Assembly: GCF_024701375.2 (NCBI RefSeq)
Contig: NZ_CP113910.1
Span: forward strand, 1,860,001-1,924,000
From: Streptomyces sp. KMM 9044
GTDB taxonomy: Bacteria > Actinomycetota > Actinomycetes > Streptomycetales > Streptomycetaceae
Reading direction: 5' to 3'
DNA: 64,000 nucleotides
The notes beneath the pieces are model-generated. The model did not search any database, had not been told where the DNA came from, and worked only from the letters and a program-made list of their open reading frames with translations. The translations under genes and the position numbers were made by a program. Positions 7,975 through 16,802 of the stretch are shown piece by piece (the first letter of the stretch is position 1; each line of letters begins with the position of its first letter).

Positions 7975-9344
7975 GTGAGCACCGACAGCCCCAGGGACCT
8001 CAGCCGGACCGCGTACGACCACCTGTGGATGCACTTCACCCGCATGTCCTCGTACGGGAACTCCCCCGTGCCCACCATCGTCCGCGGCGAGGGCACCCAC
8101 ATCTACGACGACAGGGCAAGCGGTACATCGACGGTCTCGCCGGGCTGTTCGTCGTGCAGGCGGGGCACGGCAGGGTCGAGCTCGCCGAGACCGCCTTCAA
8201 GCAGGCGCAGGAACTGTCGTTCTTCCCCATCTGGTCCTACGCCCACCCCAAGGCCGTCGAGCTGGCGGAGCGGCTCGCCCACGAGGCACCGGGCGACCTG
8301 AACAAGGTCTTCTTCACGACCGGCGGCGGCGAGGCGGTGGAGACCGCCTGGAAGCTCGCCAAGCAGTACTTCAAGCTGACCGGCAAGCCGACCAAGTACA
8401 AGGTCATCTCCCGCGCGGTGGCCTATCACGGCACCCCGCAGGGGGCCCTGTCGATCACCGGCCTGCCGGCCCTGAAGGCCCCGTTCGAGCCCCTGGTGCC
8501 GGGTGCCCACAAGGTGCCGAACACCAACATCTACCGCGCCCCGATCCACGGTGACGACCCGGAGGCGTTCGGCCGCTGGGCCGCCGACCAGATCGAGCAG
8601 CAGATCCTCTTCGAGGGCCCGGACACGGTCGCCGCGGTCTTCCTGGAGCCGGTGCAGAACGCGGGCGGCTGTTTTCCGCCGCCGCCCGGCTACTTCCAGC
8701 GGGTCCGTGAGATCTGCGACCAGTACGACGTGCTGCTCGTCTCCGACGAGGTCATCTGCGCCTTCGGCCGCCTGGGCACGACGTTCGCGTGCGACAAGTT
8801 CGGCTACGTCCCTGACATGATCACCTGTGCCAAGGGCATGACGTCCGGCTACTCCCCCATCGGGGCGTGCATCGTCTCCGACCGCCTCGCCGAGCCGTTC
8901 TACAAGGGCGACAACACCTTCCTGCACGGTTACACCTTCGGCGGCCACCCCGTCTCGGCCGCGGTGGGCGTCGCCAACCTCGACCTCTTCGAGCGCGAGG
9001 GGCTCCACCAGCACGTGCTGGACCACGAGGGCGCCTTCCGCGCGACGCTCGAGAAGCTGTACGACCTGCCGATCGTCGGCGACATCCGCGGCAACGGCTT
9101 CTTCTACGGCATCGAACTGGTCAAGGACAAGCACACCAAGGAGTCCTTCGACGACGAGACCGAGCGCGTCCTGTACGGCTTCCTGTCCAAGAAGCTGGAC
9201 GAGAACGGCCTGTACTGCCGTGCCGACGACCGCGGCGACCCGGTCGTCCAGCTCGCGCCGCCGCTGATCTCCGACCAGGAGACCTTCGACGAGATCGAGC
9301 AGATCCTGCGCGCCACCCTGTCGGAGGCATGGACGAAGCTGTGA
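7975..9344 (+). pseudogene. Class III aminotransferase (polyamine/omega-amino acid type), frameshifted
   Basis: The GTG at 7975 opens STDSPRDLSRTAYDHLWMHF and runs to GEGTHIYDD, the normal N-terminus of the family. At about 8111-8117 the frame is lost: the sequence GACGACAGGGCAAGCGG appears to lack one A of an expected GACAAGGGC. The remainder (GKRYIDGLAGLFVVQAGHG onward) is intact in the next frame, with FFTTGGGEAVETAWKLA, the SDEVICAFGR stretch, the PLP lysine in ITCAKGMTSGY and a normal C-terminus. The intact form would transfer amino groups from putrescine, beta-alanine or GABA to pyruvate or 2-oxoglutarate. As written the gene is broken unless the missing base is a sequencing error. Confidence 0.8.
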
Positions 9345-9582
9345 CCCCGCACAGCGGTCCTCAGCCGTGATCTCCCGCTGTGATCTTCGGCTGGAATGAC
9401 CGGATATGACCCCGGTGTCGCCCGTTCGAGTGAGAAACGGCGCTCCGGGGCCGCGTGCTGTCCGGCGTCCCGCCGTGCGCTGCCTAGCGTGCCCAGTGAC
9501 CGATCGGCTCTGCTTTCGTTCCCCCGCATGGGGGATTCACGAATCTCGCACGGCATTTCTGATCCGAACCGAGGTGTACGCC

Positions 9583-10332
9583 ATGGTGGCCCCACCGGAC
9601 AACGACGTGCTCTGGGCACGTGCCCTGCACTTCCGGCACGACGACGGCTCACCCGGGCTGAGCGGGGTCTCGCTCGGCGTCGGAGAGGGCGAGATCCTCG
9701 CTGTCGGCGGCCCGCGCGGCAGCGGCAAGACGACCTTGCTGCGATGCCTGTCCGGACTGGCCTCCGTGGCGGACGGCGAGGTCTGGTACAACAGCGTGCC
9801 CGTGCACACCATGCGCCCGGCCGCCCGCGAGCGGCTGCGCCGGGAGCGCTTCGGCTGGATCGACCCGGCGCCGGTGCTCGTTCCCGAACTGAACGTCTGG
9901 GAGAACGCCGCTCTCCCCCTGATGCTGCGCGGCACCGCCCGCCGCCGGGCCAGGGCGACGGCCCTGGAGTGGCTGGAGCGCCTCGACCTCGGTGACAAGG
10001 CCCGCAAGCGGCCGGCGGAGCTGGTGCACGCGGAGCGGCAGCGGGTCTGCATCGCCCGTGCCCTCGCCCCGGCCCCCTCGGTTCTGTTCGCCGACGAGCC
10101 GACCGCCCCGCTGCACCGCGCCGACCGGCGGCACGTCCTGCGCACACTGACCACGGCGGCCCGTTCGCACGGCATCACGGTGCTCCTCGCCACCGCCGAC
10201 GCGGACACCGCGGCCCTCGCCGACCGCACGGTCTCGCTGCTCGACGGGCGCCGGGTGCGCACCGTACATCTGCCTCCGGTCTCCGGGACCACCGAGACGG
10301 AGGGCCGGGCGGCGTGCTCGCTCTCCGTCTGA
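9583..10332 (+). CDS. ABC transporter ATP-binding protein with degenerate motifs
   Basis: A 249-residue ABC ATPase-like protein. Walker A (GGPRGSGKTT, residues 42-51) and Walker B (SVLFADEP, about 166-173) are intact. Other motifs are not: the Q-loop position reads FGWIDP without glutamine, the signature reads ELVHAERQR instead of LSGGQ, the D-loop reads TAPLHRAD and the H-switch region reads LLATADAD without histidine. ATG 9583 follows GAGG at 9571. Its end overlaps the start of the next gene by 19 bases, so the two are probably translationally coupled and form one transporter or regulatory complex. It could have weak ATPase activity or act as a structural subunit. Confidence 0.8.
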   Translation: MVAPPDNDVLWARALHFRHDDGSPGLSGVSLGVGEGEILAVGGPRGSGKTTLLRCLSGLASVADGEVWYNSVPVHTMRPAARERLRRERFGWIDPAPVLVPELNVWENAALPLMLRGTARRRARATALEWLERLDLGDKARKRPAELVHAERQRVCIARALAPAPSVLFADEPTAPLHRADRRHVLRTLTTAARSHGITVLLATADADTAALADRTVSLLDGRRVRTVHLPPVSGTTETEGRAACSLSV

Positions 10333-11681
10333 CCCGAGGTGCCCGTCCGGCCGTCCAGCTGCGCCGTCTCCTGGTCGCGGCGGCCTCGGCGGGTACGGGC
10401 TTTCTGCTGCTGTGTGCCCTCGGCCACGCGATCGGCCACCCCGGCGCGCCGTCCGCCTCGCTGCTCCGGCTGGCCTGGTGCGCGGCCCCGCTGGCGGCCA
10501 CGGTGTACTTCGCGGTCGCGGTGGCCCGCACCGACCCGGGGACCCGGCCCCGGGTCGGGCTCTCGGCACTCGGCCTCGGCCCGGCACGGCTGACGGCGAT
10601 CTCCGCGACGACCACGGCCCTGGCCTGCACGCTGGGGTCGGTGATCGCCCTGTTCGTCTTCCTCCACCTGCGCGGCGACCTCACCGGTACGCCCCTCGAC
10701 GGCGCCGGCACCGACTTCCTGGCCACCGGCCGGCCGCTGCCGCTTCCGGCAGCCCTGCTGCTGCTGACGCTGGTGCCGGTGAGCGCCTCGGTGGCGGTGG
10801 CGACGGCGCTGCGTCCACGCGAGCGGGCGGCGGGCCCGTCCCGTACGGAGCGGACGGTGTACGGCCGCTTCGGCGCGTACCGTGCCACCACGGCGCGGGA
10901 GACGTTCGGCGCGTACGGACGCTTCGGCGCGCACCTGGAGCCGGCGGCCCACGGCCGCGGGCCGGCCACCGCCCAGCAGGCGACGTCGGGGCAGGCACAG
11001 GCACAGCGGGACCGGGTGCGGGCGGATCTTCCCGGGAAGGATTCCGGGCGGCCGCAGGGCGCGGAGGGCAGCCCCGCCGCGGTCCCGTCGCCCGGCGCCG
11101 GCACGGCACCGTCCGGTCTGCCCTGGGGCATCGCGGTGCTGGCCGTGGGGCTGGCCGTGGAGGCCTACACGAGCCGCACCGGCACCGCGCCCGGTGACCG
11201 GCCCGGCGCGCTGACCGGTCTGGTGCTGGCCGCCGTCGGCCTCGCACTGGCCGGTCCCGGTCTCACCCATCTGTGCGGCCGGCTGCTCCAGTCGGTCCGC
11301 CCGGGTGCCCTGCGGCTGCTGGCCGGACGGGTCCTCATGACGGAGGCCACCAGGATCGGCCGCCCGCTGGGGGTGGTCTGCGCCGTGCTGTCGGGCGCGT
11401 ATGCCATGGGCTCGCTGTACTACGCCGACGACCTGTCGCCCGGCCCGCTCACCCTGCTCGGGGTACTGCTGGTGACCGGCTGCGCCATGGCGACACTGCT
11501 GACCGCGGCCGTCGAGGCCAAGCAGGCGCACGCCGGCACCACGGCCGCGCTGCTGCGCCTCGGGGCTCCCCCCTCGACACCGCGTCGGGCCGCGGCCCTC
11601 AGGGCCGGCGCGCTCCTCGCCCTGTTCGGCCCGCTGACCGTGATCGTGGCCGAACTGTCGACCCTGCCCCTGGCCCTCTGA
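10314..11681 (+). CDS. Integral membrane partner of the ABC ATPase
   Basis: A 455-residue polytopic membrane protein with about eight to ten hydrophobic segments: three near the N-terminus (LLVAAASAGTGFLLLCALG region, LLRLAWCAAPLAATVYFAVA, ISATTTALACTLGSVIALFV), one after residue 140 and the rest beyond residue 260. A hydrophilic linker of about 85 residues (roughly 175-260) contains YGRFGAY and YGRFGAH repeats and is Gly/Ala/Gln-rich. It lacks a recognisable EAA loop. Overlap with the ATPase gene suggests it is the transmembrane partner. The substrate is unknown. No FtsX/MacB ectodomain is evident. Confidence 0.7.
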   Translation: MLALRLTRGARPAVQLRRLLVAAASAGTGFLLLCALGHAIGHPGAPSASLLRLAWCAAPLAATVYFAVAVARTDPGTRPRVGLSALGLGPARLTAISATTTALACTLGSVIALFVFLHLRGDLTGTPLDGAGTDFLATGRPLPLPAALLLLTLVPVSASVAVATALRPRERAAGPSRTERTVYGRFGAYRATTARETFGAYGRFGAHLEPAAHGRGPATAQQATSGQAQAQRDRVRADLPGKDSGRPQGAEGSPAAVPSPGAGTAPSGLPWGIAVLAVGLAVEAYTSRTGTAPGDRPGALTGLVLAAVGLALAGPGLTHLCGRLLQSVRPGALRLLAGRVLMTEATRIGRPLGVVCAVLSGAYAMGSLYYADDLSPGPLTLLGVLLVTGCAMATLLTAAVEAKQAHAGTTAALLRLGAPPSTPRRAAALRAGALLALFGPLTVIVAELSTLPLAL

Positions 11682-11827
11682 GACCGCGCACCACACGCCG
11701 CGCCACCCCTGAGGAAAACCTCCGCAGGGCGAAGAGTTCCGCACCCGGCCCCGGTCTGCCCCTCGAACGGCACGGCACCACTCGCGACCGGGACGGAACC
11801 GGTGAACCGCACGGGAGAGGCACCACC

Positions 11828-12235
11828 ATGACGCAGCAGATGATCTTCGTGAACCTGGCCACCAACGACCTCGACGCCTCGAAGAGGTTCTTCACGACGC
11901 TCGGCTACGAGATCAACGAACAGTTCAGCGACGAGAACACCGCCTCCGTCGTGGTCGGTGAGACCATCGTCGCGATGCTGCACACCAGGCAGCGCTACGC
12001 GGAGTTCACGAGGAAGGAGATCGCCGACTCCACGAAGACCAGTGAGGTGCTGCTGGCCCTGAGTTCCGAGAGCCGCGAGAAGGTCGACGAACTGGTCGAG
12101 AGGGCCCTCTCGGCGGGCGGGTCGGTCAGCCGCGAGACCCAGGACGAGGGCTTCATGTACGGCCGCGCCTTCGACGACCTGGACGGCCACACCTGGGAGG
12201 TCGTGTGGATGGATCCGTCCGCGCTGGAGGGCTGA
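11828..12235 (+). CDS. VOC-family (glyoxalase-like) protein
   Basis: A 135-residue single-domain protein of the vicinal oxygen chelate fold. It begins MTQQMIFVNLATNDLDASKR and contains FFTTLGYEIN, and ends with the family's DLDGHTWEVVWMD. Such proteins bind metal and act as dioxygenases, resistance proteins or isomerases; the reaction cannot be told from the sequence. ATG 11828 follows GGGAGAGG at 11814. It stands alone on the plus strand, 146 bases after the membrane protein gene. Confidence 0.82.
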   Translation: MTQQMIFVNLATNDLDASKRFFTTLGYEINEQFSDENTASVVVGETIVAMLHTRQRYAEFTRKEIADSTKTSEVLLALSSESREKVDELVERALSAGGSVSRETQDEGFMYGRAFDDLDGHTWEVVWMDPSALEG

Positions 12236-12344
12236 GGGAAGACCTGCGACCGGGGCGGAGGCCCACCGGGGAGGCTCCCAGGGCATTGAAACTCCTCGGT
12301 AGTTAACGAATCAGTAAAACGATGGCCTGCTATCGGCATATGCG

Positions 12345-12372
12345 TTGACACTACTTATGCGGCACTTATAGA
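12345..12372 (+). promoter_or_regulatory. Near-consensus sigma-70/HrdB-type promoter
   Basis: TTGACA at 12345-12350 and TATAGA at 12367-12372 are separated by 16 bases. It lies 80 bases upstream of the GTG start of the LAETG surface protein, in a locally AT-richer stretch. This is one of the best promoter matches in the window. Confidence 0.75.
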
Positions 12373-12452
12373 CCTGGGAGCCTCATGGGCGTACTGATGT
12401 CTCATCAGCACGCCCCCCACCCCCCGCATTTGCGTATCCCGTAAGGACAAAC

Positions 12453-13184
12453 GTGACAGTTCTGTCCGTATCACGCCGTACTGCCTCGCGCCGTAACGTC
12501 GCGCGCACCGTACGCGCCCTCGGCGTCGTCTCCGCGTCGGCCGCACTCACCATCGGCCTCGCCGGCAGCGCGGCCGCGTGCAACATCAACGAGTTCTCGG
12601 CCGAGGCGAAGTGTGTCGGTGACAAGGGTGTCATCACCGTCACCGACGTCGACCCCGCGGGCGTTCCCGCGACCGTCACCGTGTTCCTGGAGAACAACGG
12701 TGCCGACGAGAAGAAGATCGGCGAGCAGGTCGTCAAGGGTTCCCGCGAGGGTGTGACCATCACCTTCGAGGAGGACTGGCAGCCCAACGCCGAGTACCGC
12801 ATCCACGTCAAGGCCAAGCCCTACGTGGACGAGGACATCAAGCCGAACCTGACCACCCCGGCCACGGCCTGCAAGGAAGAGGAGGAGGAGCCTCCGGCTC
12901 CGACGGAGCCCGCTCCGACGCCGTCGGACTCCGTCTCGACCCCGCCCGAGGACGAGGACGAGCCCGGTGCCCCGGCTCCGTCGGAGTCGGAGCCCGAGAC
13001 CACCGCCCCGGCGGACACCTCGGACAACGCTCCGTCGCCCGCTGTCGGTGAGTCGAACCTCGCCGAAACCGGCGCCGACTCCAACACCGGCCTGATCGCC
13101 GGTATCGCGGCGGTCCTGGTCGCCGTCGGTGGCGGTGCGGTCTTCTTCGGCATGCGCCGTCGCGGGGCGAACAGCGACAGCTGA
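12453..13184 (+). CDS. LAETG-motif cell-wall-anchored surface protein
   Basis: A 243-residue secreted protein. The N-terminus has an Arg-rich region and hydrophobic core ending [10 protein letters not shown] (signal peptide, cleavage near residue 43). A compact beta-rich domain follows to about residue 130 with two cysteines (ACN and EAKC) and a third at ATACKEE. Next is a Glu/Pro/Ser/Thr-rich wall-spanning stretch. The sorting signal LAETG near residue 203 is followed by a hydrophobic segment and RRR. LAXTG is the motif used by Streptomyces class E sortases. GTG 12453 follows AAGGAC. It is expressed from its own promoter at 12345-12372 and followed by a terminator. Its ligand is unknown. Confidence 0.88.
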   Translation: MTVLSVSRRTASRRNVARTVRALGVVSASAALTIGLAGSAAACNINEFSAEAKCVGDKGVITVTDVDPAGVPATVTVFLENNGADEKKIGEQVVKGSREGVTITFEEDWQPNAEYRIHVKAKPYVDEDIKPNLTTPATACKEEEEEPPAPTEPAPTPSDSVSTPPEDEDEPGAPAPSESEPETTAPADTSDNAPSPAVGESNLAETGADSNTGLIAGIAAVLVAVGGGAVFFGMRRRGANSDS

Positions 13185-13206
13185 CGCCTCGAAGACATGA
13201 TGTGAC

Positions 13207-13230
13207 GGCCCGTCCCCGGTGGGGCGGGCC
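13207..13230 (+). terminator. Terminator after the LAETG gene
   Basis: GGCCCGTCCCC and GGGGCGGGCC pair around a short loop with one bulge, 22 bases after the stop. No strong T-run follows, as is common in Streptomyces. It may also serve the converging gene ending at 13290. Confidence 0.65.
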
Positions 13231-13289
13231 ATCACTGTGCACGGCCCCTCGCCCGGCGGTTCATCTCGCCCGAACGCCGCCCGCTTCCG

Positions 13290-14090
13290 TCACCCGAACG
13301 TCGCCCGTGTCAGCCAGAACTCCAACAGCTCCCGGTCGCCGAGCACCTCCACCTCCGGTGCGTCGAGCGGCAGCCGGCGGTAGAAGGCGAGCAGCACGCA
13401 GGTGAGCGGGCCGCGGAGGGTGACGGTGGCCTTCTCGTGGCCCCGGTGCCAGGAGACACCGTCCTCGGTGAGCTCGATGCTCCATTCGGCGTTCACCTCC
13501 GGGCCGGTGTCGGTGGCGTGCAGACGGATGCTCCTTCGGTGCGGGCCGCGCAGTTCGCGCGCCGGGCCCTCCGGCAGCGTCCGCTGCGCCCACTGCACGA
13601 TCTCCAGCCACTCGTCGATCGCATCGGCGGCGGCATCGGGTGCGACCTCGTAGGGCAGTCCGGCGGCGAGGGCCGCGTCCGCACGGTGGACGGTCATCTC
13701 GTGCGTCATACGGCGGGCCCAGAACCCGGCGTTGCAGATCCCCGCCCAGCTCCACACCTCGGCGTCCGGCCCGGCCTCCCGCAGTGCCTCGACGAGCAGG
13801 TCTCCGGACTCGGCCAGCCACCCGTCCAGCGCGGCGGGTCCACCCCGCACACCGGGCCCGTCGAATCCCGGCACCCGCTCCTCGGGAATCTCCTCCCCGG
13901 CCCGGGTGCGCACCATCAGCGCCGCCCAGCGCAGGGAGCCGCCGGTATGCCGGACAAGCTGTTCCAGCGACCACTCCGGAGTGGTGGGCACTCTGCCGTC
14001 CAGATCGGCCCCCGAGGTCACCACGGACCGCAACCGGCCTACCTGGTCGGCGATTTCACCACAGTAGCGATCATGGGTGAGTGGTGTCAT
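13290..14090 (-). CDS. Maleylpyruvate isomerase-family mycothiol-dependent enzyme
   Basis: A 266-residue protein of the DinB-like/mycothiol maleylpyruvate isomerase N-terminal family. It begins MTPLTHDRYCGEIADQVGRL and has the PTTPEWSLEQLVRHTGG motif (W-x-x-x-x-L-x-x-H) near residue 40. A second conserved region, ARRMTHEMTVHRADA, lies near residue 130; the His residues would bind metal. The C-terminal third is a sterol-carrier-like domain. Such enzymes use mycothiol in isomerisation or detoxification. ATG 14090 is chosen; the ORF also has an upstream in-frame start at 14099. It is monocistronic or the last gene of its unit. Confidence 0.75.
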   Translation of the reverse strand: MTPLTHDRYCGEIADQVGRLRSVVTSGADLDGRVPTTPEWSLEQLVRHTGGSLRWAALMVRTRAGEEIPEERVPGFDGPGVRGGPAALDGWLAESGDLLVEALREAGPDAEVWSWAGICNAGFWARRMTHEMTVHRADAALAAGLPYEVAPDAAADAIDEWLEIVQWAQRTLPEGPARELRGPHRRSIRLHATDTGPEVNAEWSIELTEDGVSWHRGHEKATVTLRGPLTCVLLAFYRRLPLDAPEVEVLGDRELLEFWLTRATFG

Positions 14091-14114
14091 GCCCCTCACC
14101 CTAGGCGGGGTGCC

Positions 14115-15134
14115 CTACCCGAGCACGACGATTTCCTCCGCGTCGAACTCCACCCCGACCTCGTCCCCGACCTCCGGTGCCGCCCTCAGCGCACAGGCCG
14201 CCTCAAGAACGGGTGCGTCCTTCGGCTGGAGGCGGACGGCGACATGGGTGCCGCGGAAGGTGCGCACGGCCACGGTGCAGCGCAGGCCCGCCCCGTCCGG
14301 GACCAGACGGACGCCGGCGGGCCGGACCAGCAGGGTACGGGTGCCCTGCGGGGCGTTTGCCTGCACCGGGACCTTGCCCCAGGGCGTCACCGCGACGTCC
14401 GCGGCGATCGTCGCCTCTGCCACGTTCTCGAAGCCGAGGAAGCGGGCGACGAACGCGTCGGCCGGGCGCTGCCACACCTCGAGTGGTGTACCGGACTGGG
14501 CGATCCGCCCGTCCCGCATCACCACGACCCGGCCGGCCAGGGCGAACGCCTCGCCCTGGTCGTGCGTCACGGCGAGCACGGTGGTGCCCAGCCGGCCGAA
14601 CAGCTCCCGGAGTTCGACGACGAGGCGCTCCCTCAGCGACCGGTCGAGCTGGCCGAGCGGCTCGTCGAGCATCAGCAGCCGTGGGCTGGGCGCCAGCGCG
14701 CGGGCGAGGGCCACGCGTTGCTGCTCGCCGCCGGACAGGGCCGCCACCGCCCGTCCGGCCGCCCCGGGCAGCCCGACGAGGTCCAGCAGCTCCCCCACAC
14801 TGTCGTCCTGTTCGCTGCGGGACACACCGCGCATCCGCAGCCCGAAGGACACGTTGCCGCCCACGTTCCGTTGCGGGAACAGCTGGTGGTCCTGGAACAT
14901 CAGCCCGACCCCGCGCCGGTGTGCGGGCACACCGGCCTGGTCGCGCCCGGCGAGCGAGATCCGCCCCGCGTCGAGGGGCTGCAGCCCGGCCACCGCCCGC
15001 AGCAGCGTGGACTTGCCGCTGCCGCTCGGTCCGAGCACGCAGACGATCTCGTGCTCGGCGACCTGGAGATCCACGGCGTCCAGCACCGCCCGTCCGCCGA
15101 AGCGGACGGTGACACCCTCAAGACCCAACAGCAC
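14115..15134 (-). CDS. Thiamine-type ABC importer, ATP-binding protein
   Basis: A 339-residue ATPase with Walker A GPSGSGKSTL at residues 35-44, Q-loop MFQDHQLFP, signature LSGGEQQRVALARAL, Walker B LLMLDEPLGQLD and H-switch VTHDQGEA. A C-terminal TOBE-like domain of about 100 residues follows, typical of importers for spermidine, iron, thiamine or sulfate. It is the last gene of a three-gene unit whose mRNA begins with a TPP riboswitch, so it most likely powers uptake of thiamine or a precursor. The stop of the permease gene is immediately upstream (15135), consistent with coupling. Confidence 0.88.
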   Translation of the reverse strand: MLLGLEGVTVRFGGRAVLDAVDLQVAEHEIVCVLGPSGSGKSTLLRAVAGLQPLDAGRISLAGRDQAGVPAHRRGVGLMFQDHQLFPQRNVGGNVSFGLRMRGVSRSEQDDSVGELLDLVGLPGAAGRAVAALSGGEQQRVALARALAPSPRLLMLDEPLGQLDRSLRERLVVELRELFGRLGTTVLAVTHDQGEAFALAGRVVVMRDGRIAQSGTPLEVWQRPADAFVARFLGFENVAEATIAADVAVTPWGKVPVQANAPQGTRTLLVRPAGVRLVPDGAGLRCTVAVRTFRGTHVAVRLQPKDAPVLEAACALRAAPEVGDEVGVEFDAEEIVVLG

Positions 15135-16802
15135 CTAGAACTCCCCGGATCGGTCGGTCCGCAGCCGCTCCAGGAACAGCAGCGCCACCGCGCACACGAT
15201 CATCAGAATCGTCGACAGGGCCATCGCCTGCCCGTAGTTGAGCTCTCCCGGCCGGCCCAGCAGCCGTGCCACGGCCACCGGCAGCGTCGGGTTGTCCGGC
15301 CGAGCGATGAACACCGTCGCCCCGAACTCCCCCAGCGACACCGCGAAGGCGAACCCGGCAGCGACGATTACGGCCCGCCGCACCATCGGCAGGTCCACCT
15401 CCCGCCACACCCGCCACGGCGATGCCCCGAGCACCGCCGCCGCCTCCCGCAGCCGCACGTCCACGGCCCGCAGCACGGGCAGCATGGTCCGTACGACGAA
15501 GGGGACACCGACCAGCGCCTGTGCGAGCGGCACCAGGATCCAGGAGGAACGCAGGTCCAGCGGCGGCTCGTCGAGGGCGATCAGGAACCCGAAGCCGACG
15601 GTCACCGCGGACACTCCGAGCGGCAGCATCAGCAGGGCGTCGAAGCCCCGCACCAGCCGTCCCGCGTCCCGCCGGGTGAGCGCGACGGACGCCAGGGTGC
15701 CGACCGCAACGGCGATGACGGTGGCCAGGGCCGCGTACCGCAGGGAGTTGCCGACCGCCGCGATCGGCGCGACCAGGAACACACCCCCGTCGTCGTGGGT
15801 CAGCGCCCGGTAGTGGCCGAGGCCGGCGTCGCCGAAGGAGCGCTCCACCAGCACCGCGAGCGGCAGGAGCAGCAGCACGGCAGCGGTGGCGACGACCCCG
15901 GCGAGCAGCGCCCACTGCCCGGCGCCGCGCGGCCGGCGCGCGGTCTGGGAGGCGTCCACCAGCCGCAGCGCGGTCTCCCTCCGCCGTACGGTCCAGGCGT
16001 GCAGGGCGAGGATCGCACCCACCGCGACGAACTGGATCATCGTCAGGACGGCGGCGGTGGACAGGTCGAAGATCTCCGACGTCTGCCGGTAGATCTCCAC
16101 CTCGAGAGTGGCGAAGGTGGGTCCGCCGAGGATCTGCACCACACCGAACGAGGTGAAGGTGAACAGGAAGACCATCAGCGCGGCGGCGGCCACGGCGGGG
16201 GCCAGCGCGGGCAGCGTGACGGTCCGCCAGGCCGTGAGCCGGGAGGCGCCGAGCATCCGTGCGGCCTCCTCCTGCCGCGGGTCGAGCTGCCCCCACAGCC
16301 CGCCGACGGTCCGTACGACTACGGCGTAGTTGAAGAAGACGTGCGCGAGCAGGATCGCCCACACGGTGGTGTCCAGCCGCAGACCCCACAGCTCGTCGAG
16401 AAGCCCGCCGCGCCCCACGAGCGCCATGAACGCCGTACCGACGACCACCGTCGGCAGCACGAACGGGACGGTGACCACGGCCCGCAGCAGCTGCTTGCCG
16501 GGGAAGTCGAAACGGGCGAAGACGTACGCGCCGGGCAGGGCGATCAGGAGGGTGAGAGCGGTGGAGACCAGCGCCTGCCAGGTGGTGAACCACAGCACCT
16601 GGCGGACGTCGGACTGCGCCAGCACCTCACCGATCCGCCCGAGCTGCCAGACCCCGTCGGTCTTCAGGCCGCGCGCGACGATCGCGGCGACGGGGTAGGC
16701 GAAGAAGACGGCGAAGAACGCGACGGGCACGGCCATCAGGCCGAGCCGCGCCGCGGTCCCGCGCCGTCTCGCCGCGGCCCGGCCCGCTTCCGCCCGGCTC
16801 AC
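15135..16802 (-). CDS. Thiamine-type ABC importer, fused permease
   Basis: A 555-residue permease with two homologous halves, each with about six membrane segments, as in ThiP- and FbpB-type importers. EAA loops are visible as EEAARMLGASRLTAWRTV (first half) and LREAAAVLGASPWRVWREV (second half). GTG 16802 is chosen because it overlaps the TGA stop of the binding-protein gene as GTGA, implying translational coupling. An in-frame ATG at 16835 would place the start inside the upstream gene. It lies in the riboswitch-controlled unit with the binding protein and ATPase. Confidence 0.88.
   Translation of the reverse strand: MSRAEAGRAAARRRGTAARLGLMAVPVAFFAVFFAYPVAAIVARGLKTDGVWQLGRIGEVLAQSDVRQVLWFTTWQALVSTALTLLIALPGAYVFARFDFPGKQLLRAVVTVPFVLPTVVVGTAFMALVGRGGLLDELWGLRLDTTVWAILLAHVFFNYAVVVRTVGGLWGQLDPRQEEAARMLGASRLTAWRTVTLPALAPAVAAAALMVFLFTFTSFGVVQILGGPTFATLEVEIYRQTSEIFDLSTAAVLTMIQFVAVGAILALHAWTVRRRETALRLVDASQTARRPRGAGQWALLAGVVATAAVLLLLPLAVLVERSFGDAGLGHYRALTHDDGGVFLVAPIAAVGNSLRYAALATVIAVAVGTLASVALTRRDAGRLVRGFDALLMLPLGVSAVTVGFGFLIALDEPPLDLRSSWILVPLAQALVGVPFVVRTMLPVLRAVDVRLREAAAVLGASPWRVWREVDLPMVRRAVIVAAGFAFAVSLGEFGATVFIARPDNPTLPVAVARLLGRPGELNYGQAMALSTILMIVCAVALLFLERLRTDRSGEF

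Noticed and set aside
9518..9545. CCCCCGCATGGGGG hairpin resembling the CRISPR-like repeats
   Set aside because: The stem lacks the GCGGGG arm and there is no second repeat at the expected distance.
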